Positions 56,505 through 64,000 of a stretch of DNA of 64,000 bases are shown piece after piece. Each line of letters begins with the position of its first letter. The stretch's first letter is position 1. A program made the translations under genes and the position numbers. The notes beneath the pieces are model-generated. The model worked only from the letters and a program-made list of their open reading frames with translations. It did not search any database and was not told the origin of the DNA. This stretch comes from Nemania diffusa (Eukaryota; Ascomycota; Sordariomycetes; Xylariales; Xylariaceae), in contig JBBPUQ010000007.1 of assembly GCA_038501195.1 (NCBI GenBank), positions 907,501-971,500 on the forward strand, in the 5' to 3' direction.

Positions 56505-58620
56505 TCACTTTCTTGATCGGTTCTTCCAGATTTGGGCACGAGTCGATTCTCTGCGAACGGCCCATCCTTTGAAGGCTAGGAGCAGGACAATCCATGCCAT
56601 GAGAAGACCGACTAGTCCCATAGTCACAGTGTAGAAAAACATCGCATCCAAGTCGTAGTGAATCATGCCCTGGATCGTGTCGCCACTCTGTTTGCTCAAT
56701 TAGCTATGCTCCCTTGGCTGGTTAGTTGTGGAGGATGGTGGTCTACTCACGCTTGCCATGAACATAGTGCCACCGGAGATCAGACCGAAGGCTGTAAGTA
56801 ACTCGGTGGGTGGCCGTGACGGCAACACGGAGCGCGGGGGCTTAAGGTAGAGTAGTACATATGTGAAGCCTCGCGCGAAAGAAGCTCCTGTTAGTAAGTT
56901 GCCCCATTGTTTATGAACCATAGTCGAGATCATGGTCTGCTGCTTGTGCGAGCTCATCATGATACCGAGCAAGAGAATGACAAGCGCAGGAATCGGGTTG
57001 ATTGAAAACTCATACTGCCGCGGAGGCTCGAGCGCGGCGCGTTCCTCGTCGTTGTAAGCATGGTCGGGATGCAATAGCGAAGCTTCGGTCGTCGTAGTGT
57101 TTAGCAGATCACGAATGCAGCTAGACTCAATGAGCATGGCTAACTGTTCTTTCCATTAGTCTCCAACACAACATGTGTTCCACCACACAATGTCAACATA
57201 CCAAGCCGCCTCCAATGAAGAGGACAGTGATTGAGACGTGTTCAAGGTCCTGCGAGCTGAACTTGGAATCGGAGCTTCCTAGGTGCTCGAGGAAGATATT
57301 CGTTGAACCATATGTGAAGATGAGCGCACCCTCAACGAATTCAGCACTTGGTCTCCATTTCTGGGAGCGCTGCTTCGGGCGAACATTCCATGCCTGGATT
57401 TTAGTTTAGTACAAGAGGGCCGTCTGAGCTCAAGGGGCATTCCCACTCACCCAGCCTAGCTCCCCGAAGCTACCAGACCATCGGCCCAAAGTCAATATGC
57501 CATACCAGAAAAAGATGCCGCCTTTAATCCAATGCGCCAATCCACTGAAGACTTCATGTCCCTCCTGTTACGATAATTAGGGAACGGCAAAAATAAAAGC
57601 ATTTGACGGTTAATTGGCTTACGAAGAAACGCGCGTAAGTAATGAGCCCTGTGCAGAGAGTGATGTACCCCAGGATAAGAATCGTACGGTCCACAAATCC
57701 GTAACCGAACATGATTATGTTCCACGCCTTGTCAGAGATTTTTGTCGTAAGCTTGGCGAGGAGCGCCTGCGAGGCGCTCGAAGATTGCATCTCAGCGGGC
57801 TTGAATGGTAGATCCTCTTCGTCGTCCTCGTACTGTCTTCGTCGGTCGCTAAGCTCAATGGGCGATTCATGGCCTATCATGGTGGAGAGCGACGCACTTC
57901 GGAGCGACTCCGTGTTTCGCTCCGTGCCCTGACCACTGTCGTTGGATTCTCGGTACTGAGAGGAAAACATATCCTGGTGCATGCGGTGGTGTTCGGCCAT
58001 GGCCTCTATCGAGACCGGAATAAATGATTGCTCCTCCTCTTTACCTCGTCCTTGGTGCGATGATCGTCTTATCGTGCCAGCGACCCGGCCTACGAGGCCG
58101 ACGAGAACCTGCGCACCTATCACCCAAGTGACGAGCCAGCCTAGCTTATGGTGTGCGTTGTTGGGGTATAAATCTGGCGTATTCGCATTGTAAACGATCC
58201 CCACGGTAAGGCCGATCGCATTCGTGAGCAGGAATAGGAATTGAGCGGCAAGGGTATATCGTGATCGCGCAATTGAGAGCATAACGGCTACAAGCCCTCC
58301 TAGTTAGCGATAGCTCTAGTAGTCTACTTAGGAATGGCGGTGGTCCCCATACCTGTCGGAAGCATGAAAACCCATCCGACGACCATGATCCCAATGTGCG
58401 CGTAGATGGCGGCCACATGCTCGGGATGCGCAAAGTATGTCTGAGGGTACGAGTCGGCAGGTTGAGCATCTGCGCCGCCTGTCTCTTCGTGGCCGCCCAT
58501 ATCGTCGCCGTTACCCATGTCCATTGCGTCTTCGTCGCCGTGTGCGAAAACCAAGGGAAGAGCGCCCGCGATGGCTAGCAAGGCTAGCAACCTAAATACT
58601 TCTCTGGTGGTTGACGGCAT
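56505..58620 (-). CDS. YTP1-like polytopic membrane protein
   Basis: Six exons, 58353-58620, 57623-58287, 57451-57564, 57202-57393, 56751-57143 and 56505-56687, total 1815 nt (604 aa). The N-terminus (MPSTTREVFRLLALLAIAGALPLVFA) is a signal peptide, followed by an Asp/Met-rich lumenal stretch with HGDEDAMDMGNGDDMGGHEE, which might bind metal. A first membrane block follows (HPEHVAAIYAHIGIMVVGWVFMLPT, YTLAAQFLFLLTNAIGL, KLGWLVTWVIGAQVLVG), then a long Ser/Glu-rich cytosolic loop and a second block (RTILILGYITLCTGLIT, HWIKGGIFFWYGILTLGRW, AWNVRP, ITVLFIGGGLLAMLIESS, NPIPALVILLLGIMMSSH). This matches the two-part DUF2427/Ytp1 layout of yeast Ytp1, similar to mitochondrial electron-transport proteins but of unproven function. 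The cytochrome-b561-like His spacing is suggestive only. Confidence 0.9.
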
Positions 58621-61313
58621 GGTCTCTCGCTCTGAATCTGGCTGACTAAAAAGCCCACACAACTCCGCTGCCCCCGTTGCCCCGGCCTACACGATTGCGG
58701 CTAGGTAGCAACAACAAAGACACTGGCCGAAAGCGAACAAAGCCTGCGCGCGTCAACAACACATTCCCCTCGGAAGCGTAAAGACCTGGCTAACCAAATA
58801 GGTACTGTACTGTCTAATGTCTTGGGAGCGTGAGCTAACTCGCACAACAGACAGGACTAGACGATGTATTAGTTTTGGGGTTTAGTTATTATGCACGAGC
58901 TGTATTAGCAAAAAAAGAATCGTCGTGAGAGACCCTTGGAGAGGCGCTGGGGTGGGTGGTCTCTATTAAACTTTAGAATTAACAATATTAAGAACAGCCA
59001 GGGTAGGTAGTACTGCAAGGAAACGTGGTACTGGAGGGGAGGCAAAGGCGGGCCTCCACATATGTATACATAAGCAGGCCGGCAGGCAGTAGGTTGGAAG
59101 TTTTTGTTTTACATATTGGCAAGATAGGTACAGTAACATTTCGCTATGCTGGCGATGCATATCGGCATCGGAGGTTCCTGCTGTATGTACATAGGCCTGG
59201 GTCTCGTGCACGAGGCTCCATCGCAGCCTAGGTAGTGCGTCAAGCAAGGGTGTCCAAGGAGAGCTCCCAGTAAGTAGGTAGGTACCTACCAAAAATCACA
59301 AGCGAGCTTTGCTCAGGACATCCTCGGGCTCCATTGGCGGCAGCTACCTAGGTCTAGCTAGGTACCACGATAGCTTCGCTTCACCGTGTGTGCGGCGGCG
59401 GTATCTAGGGGGTGTACATCCACCATGCTAGATGATGGAGGATGTGTGATGTATGATGGATGGATGGATGGGTAACTGAGTCAGTCCGCATGTACTTAGG
59501 ACCCAATCTGTCATCCGAGGGTTCCGGGCTGCCGATATCAGATTTTCACAGAATATGGAAGAAGGATAGGTAAGCTAGGAAGTATGTATGTATGTAGGGA
59601 CCCACGGCTCATGGGGCGGGCGGACGGTGGGTTGTCACCAGACAATCGGCAAGCATAACCCTGCGCAAAAGGAAGGAATGACAGCATCGAACCACATCAC
59701 ACCGACCCATGCCTGCAGTGTGGTAGGCACACTAGGCTACCCTAGAGTGTGCCCTGCAGGTGCTTGGCGGCCACATCCGTCGGCATCGTCTGCAGGCGTT
59801 TCCAATAGTCTGTCCAATCAGCATCGACGTAGCCCACCGACATGCTTGCTCTGTACCGCCTCTATACAGGATCCTGTGGGTAGGTCGTCGGGCATTAGGT
59901 TTTGTAAGTAATCGACAGTCCCGCGCGAGCTCCCGACATCGAGATGTGGTCACACCGCAGCTTAGCCCGCTTTCGCAGAGCAGGGATGGTTGATGACAAG
60001 TTGGACGACCTACTGTAAAGGGTAGTATTTACATGACCTGCCGACCTACTGCGTACATGACCGACCGGACGGACCGGAGTTAGAGCTGTGTAAATACCTG
60101 GCATAATAGCACTGCAGTTGTAATTGAGGCCGAGAATGCGAGCAAAAGCTCCGCGTCACAGTGGCTACCTAACTATTAGAATTCTTAGAATAGTCCGATT
60201 ACTGGAACTACCTATGTTGCGGCGGGACACACTAAGACGAGTTTACTGTGGAGTTGGTGAGTCGGCATGTAATACATGGGAAAGCAGAAGAGCCAAAAAA
60301 GAGATTTATCTGCAAAATAGTTAAGCGCTATTATTTATATACGTGTATAAGGTCCTGCTCTCTATTGGCAACAGCATTGGCAGAAGAAAGGCAGAAAGCC
60401 AAGCTACAAAGTAGAAAACATATATATGCTGTATATGGCCGACCTTGAAGTTGTGCTTCTTAAGCGACACGCATATTCTATAGGTATGTAGATTCCACTA
60501 CGACCGACGCTTATGCAGTGTCACCCAACACTAGATCACCCGCCCTACTGTGTAGACAGAATAGGTACGCAAGGTCCTGCACTACCGTCTTTCAGGTTGT
60601 TTCTCTTTGCCCGTTTTCAATATTATATTTATACAATCCTAGCCACGGTATTAAAAAAAAAGGAAAAAAGTCTTGGCCTTATATGAAAGTACCACACATG
60701 CATTCGACGAGTAAGCTAGTGTGCTGAGAAACACTCTACCATTCCCTAAGCGTTTATTTTCATGGCTTACCTACAAGTAGGTAGGTTAGATCGTAAGTAC
60801 ATATGTAGTAGTATGTCAAGCAAGATTAGTGTTGTTAACCTACACACATACAGAGATGTATGTACAACCCAGATTATGCAGGTAGGTAGATACTATATGC
60901 ACAGCTGATAGATTCCTAGGAACAAGGCGAAGGCGGGGGATCTTCGATTTTGGAAACAGGTAGTAGATATGTAGATAGGTGCTATATGTATATGCACAGC
61001 TGATAGATCAGAACAAGGCGAAGGCGAGAGATCTTCTAGGTTAGAAACAGGTAGTGCAGCAGATATGTAGGTAGACCACATGACGGGCCTGCAGCACACC
61101 ACACTAGCACTTGGTAGGGCGCTATCAACGGTCTCACTTACATATTGCCGGATGCACAGACATAAGTAGATAGGGCGGGCGTACGTAGTATGTAGTGGCA
61201 TCAAGCTCTGACATCTGTACAGAATACCTGTCTGCTTGCGTACTGCGTACATAGTACCTGTTCCATGTCGTGTCACGCTCCAATGTTCTGTTTTACAAGT
61301 TGTTTTATACGTA
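58621..61313. other. Gene-free stretch with AGGTA/TACCT motifs
   Basis: About 2.7 kb with no recognisable ORF. AGGTA/TACCT motifs occur at 58990-59350 and 60770-61080. A near-duplicate of about 70 bp (GCACAGCTGATAGAT.., then AACAAGGCGAAGGCG) appears at about 60899-60965 and 60994-61055. Confidence 0.45.
60899..61060. repeat. Tandem near-duplicate of about 60-70 bp
   Basis: GCACAGCTGATAGAT, AACAAGGCGAAGGCG and GAAACAGGTAGT occur in the same order at 60899-60965 and again at 60994-61055, with small insertions. Not associated with a recognisable element. Confidence 0.6.
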
Positions 61314-61582
61314 CAGGTCACCAGGATCATAAAGGTTAGCTCCACGCTAGTCGATCGGTTAAACGCAATATAGAAATATATGTAGTAAATCGATACCCGA
61401 ATAGTTATTTAATACATAAAAGCCATTTCTCTAGGCTGTATTAGGTCAATGAATGTGGGCCCAGATCTAGATTTGGTAGCGATATCCAGCCTATGTACCA
61501 AAGTACATAACTCTTTACACCGATCTTTTCGGTTTAAATGATCGGCTAGCGCCGCGCTAACCTTTATGATCCTGGTGACCTG
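61314..61582. mobile_element. MITE, family A copy 2 (TA target duplication)
   Basis: A 269-bp element flanked by TA (61312-61313 and 61583-61584). Both ends, read inwards, start CAGGTCACCAGGATCATAAA; the arms continue into GTTAGCTCCACGCTAG (left) and GTTAGCGCGGCGCTAG (right), identical to the corresponding 16-mers in the copy at 3241-3505. Beyond that, the arms remain loosely complementary (CGATCGGTTAAAC versus CGATCATTTAAAC). No ORF. Confidence 0.85.
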
Positions 61583-63412
61583 TATGTATAATCTCCGATA
61601 CACACCACCCACCCACCGCCGTGATGTCGGTGCTTGTTAAGTCCGCTAGGTATCTACTATGTAAGTCAAGCCCACATGCACCGGATTCTAGCTCCCCCCT
61701 TAGCCGAGGAGGATTCTTATAAAGAGGGTCATCATCGGAATGACGCGCAAGTTTTTTTTATATTAGTTTCTAAATGTCTTACATTGTCTTGTACACTAAT
61801 TTAGTAGCCTCGCTTTCCCGTACATGCAGTATATGTATAGGTAGGCGATATTTGTTCCATACAAGCAAGTATATGTAAGGACTAAGTTTAGCAAATCCCG
61901 AGGTCTTGGCCTTTTCATTCCAAAATGTCTCGGCACGCACTATCGGATATCCTGTATTATGTATACATACAAGTACAGAATACCGTATAAACCCCACGTC
62001 TGCACCCGGCTGACAAATTATATGTACAGTACTGTAGATAGATACCTACCTTATGTATACTACAGTATTCGCCTACGCATACTACATACTAACATTTGCG
62101 TACATGGAAAGAAAGCCTTGGGCGGAAATAATTCCTACCGTAAAGTATTGGAAGAGTGGTCACAATTTGTCACACCTGCAACAATAAGCTCAATTCGTAC
62201 AATCCGAAAGAATTACACAGGAGTTGGTCGCAGGAACAGGTCACAAGGAACGTGTGTGCTCTCATCCCCTGCTGCGCAGACAAGCCCGTACCCAATATAG
62301 CTACTACATATGTAGATGCGTTTTCGTGCAACTACAGAATACTTAAGCAAGACATACTTAGGTATTCAGAATATATGAACAGGCGACCTAGGGCAGTCAA
62401 TCAGTAATCGGGCTCCGAAAGATCCGCTGGTCGGGGTTTTGCATCGTGCCGAATCACGATCCTCCTCCCTGGGCCCGATCCAGCGGTATGCCTAAGTGTA
62501 CTGTTTCCAAGAGTAGGTATCTATGCGTAGGTACATTACCCAGGTAACAAAGTCCACATCTCGTTTCCGCGAGTGCCGTACAAAGTTGTATGCCAAGAGG
62601 TGATATCAATGGTAATGATACTACATACCGCGCCTATGCATAGCACCAATCTAGGCACTGTAGTGTCGAAGGATGAAGTTTCTTACATACCTAGTGTATA
62701 CCCCTCCTTACATATGTACCAAGTGTAATTACTTATTTATTTATGGATACAGTGCATCGGCACGCCTCCAGCATCATTCATATATTACAGTAGCCTAACT
62801 CGTGTCGTGTATTGTGTCCTGTTAGATACACAGTAGATCGAGCTCCTGTATCTAGCCGTCGCATGTTAGTATATCTTTGTGTGTCTTCTTACAGCCTATA
62901 GGGGCTGTTCTAGTACAGAAGCTATGATGAATGATAGCTCCCCTCCCTCAGCCTTGAGGACGGACGGTCAGCCTCAGCCCTAGACCGAATGCTACTTGCC
63001 CTAGACTCTCCAAGCAATATCGGCACCGCCGGATAGCCACTGTGTTACGCCGCTCCTACAGTACGGTAGGCATCCGCCTATTCTTCCTTAACATGCATTT
63101 CTTAGGTTGTGTCTACATAGGACTCTTATCCCACGTGATAGCGACGGGATGTTTGGAAGATGATGCCGTACGAGGTACCTCTTAGATAGGTTTTACCATC
63201 CCGAATCGGAATGGGAATCCAACCTGAGCCACGCCGCTTTTAGCCTGAGCCTGAGCCTGAGCCTGAGCAAGACTCTGCATAAAGCAGATTAGGTACAACT
63301 TGCGTAAAGCATTCCGTTATTACTACCGTAATAAAAACCACAACCTTGATAAGGGCCGTCTGCCCACCCCATAGTAGGAAAAGACGTCTTAAATAGAGCC
63401 ATCAAAGGGTGG
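61583..63412. other. Gene-free stretch
   Basis: No supported gene. It holds AGGTA/TACCT motifs (about 61640-61660 and 62040-62700) and a GCCTGA hexanucleotide run at 63242-63270. An imperfect stem, ATCGTGCC/CACGAT, at about 62442-62462 has no recognisable ribozyme core. Confidence 0.45.
63242..63270. repeat. Hexanucleotide tandem repeat AGCCTG
   Basis: About five AGCCTG units in a row. Simple repeat; no function assigned. Confidence 0.8.
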
Positions 63413-63804
63413 AGCATATAGACAAACTGATGATAGCCCCCGCCTGCTCACCTGGGGGATCTGTGCTTTTGGAGGTAGAACTTTTGAACAAGTACGCAAC
63501 GCCACACTATACAGCAGTGCAACGCCACAACTATCTATACATATTATATGTATTATATGCGTTTTAAATATAGCTTTTATTTTAATACAACAAAAATTAT
63601 TTAATATGCGATTAAAAAAGCTATTAAATAATACCGGTTGCATTATTATATATATTAAAATGGTTAAAAAAATCAAGTTGCAAGATATAATTAGGTAGGC
63701 CTATATGTGGCGTACGTGGTAAGTACTCTGTAGGCATTTTAATTTGCCAAAAGCACGGATCCCCTAGGTGAGCAGGGGGGCTATCATCAGTTTGTCTGTA
63801 TACT
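63413..63804. mobile_element. MULE-like MITE (10-bp target duplication)
   Basis: A 392-bp element with inverted ends of about 60 bp. The left starts AGCATATAGACAAACTGATG and the right, reverse-complemented, starts AGTATACAGACAAACTGATG; both continue through GCTCACCT and GTGCTTTTGG. CAAAGGGTGG flanks both sides as a direct 10-bp repeat (63403-63412 and 63805-63814), the length made by Mutator-like transposases. The interior (about 63540-63690) is AT-rich, and arm differences are mainly C/T changes, as RIP would give. No ORF. Confidence 0.82.
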
Positions 63805-63814
63805 CAAAGGGTGG

Positions 63815-64000
63815 GAGCCAATGGTAAGGTTTTAGCAGACGCGGACTTCTTAAAAGCATTTTGCTTAGTTCCCACGACTTTTCTCAAAATTCTTTCCTTT
63901 CCTACTGCCACAATTACTGCCTTAGAAGCTCCTATCTCAAATGCCGAATAGACACGATGATAACGCCTTTCCCTGGGCCTCGTTGCCCGCCGATATCGCT
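63815..64000. other. Window end, nothing recognised
   Basis: About 185 bp after the MITE target duplication; too short to judge, no supported ORF. Confidence 0.4.

Noticed and set aside
59588..59993. Overlapping frames on both strands near 59.6-60.0 kb
   Set aside because: No domain, no codon bias, and similar-length frames occur on both strands, as expected by chance in GC-rich DNA.
62400..62470. Stem-rich stretch considered as a self-cleaving ribozyme or small RNA
   Set aside because: No hammerhead or twister core residues could be aligned and the stems are imperfect.

Overview
This window is nuclear DNA of a filamentous ascomycete fungus, most likely a sordariomycete. The evidence is short spliceosomal introns (about 40-190 bp) with GT..AG ends and recognisable branch sites, a WHITE COLLAR-1 photoreceptor, RTA1, INP1, YTP1 and RSC-type genes, and a large AT block that looks RIP-mutated (C-to-T / G-to-A). 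No bacterial, organellar or viral genes were seen. Exon structures were worked out by hand; most close to whole codons end to end, which supports them.

Layout. 118-2826 (-): acetolactate synthase catalytic subunit (ILV2), 8 exons, carrying Val where Pro is expected at the classic herbicide-resistance site. 2.9-5.1 kb: small repeats, a MITE, a truncated SANT/Myb-like pseudogene and decayed repeats. 5124-6548 (-): F-box-like protein. 6.7-10.5 kb: a Tourist-like MITE, a tentative five-exon gene, and gene-poor sequence. 10539-12598 (-): NYN-domain protein. 15040-18710 (-): RSC1/RSC2-like double bromodomain and BAH protein. 20054-21433 (+): OTU1 deubiquitinase. 22722-25933 (-): wc-1, with an 18-bp palindrome just upstream of its ATG and a hairpin MITE in its promoter region. 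28067-30153 (-): nine-exon formamidase. 30843-32286 (-): RRT8-like membrane protein. 33247-35793 (+): INP1-like peroxisome inheritance protein. 37221-38771 (+): RTA1-like seven-TM protein. 43107-47777: a complete, heavily RIP-mutated DNA transposon with about 150-bp terminal inverted repeats and an exact 8-bp target duplication. 48791-49879 (+): hypothetical protein. 54533-54793 (+): RSA3-like protein. 55728-55827 (+): intron-containing tRNA-Ser(UGA). 56505-58620 (-): YTP1-like membrane protein. 58.6-64 kb: gene-free sequence with two further MITEs.

The genes are mostly unrelated housekeeping or regulatory functions (branched-chain amino acid synthesis, chromatin remodelling, ubiquitin processing, light sensing, amide nitrogen use, peroxisome inheritance, ribosome assembly). 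They do not form an operon-like or biosynthetic cluster within the window. The most notable features are the natural Pro-to-Val AHAS, the intact outline of the RIP-mutated hAT-like element, five MITE insertions with recognisable target duplications (two from one family whose outer arms co-vary), and a dispersed AGGTA/TACCT motif that fills the intergenic DNA.
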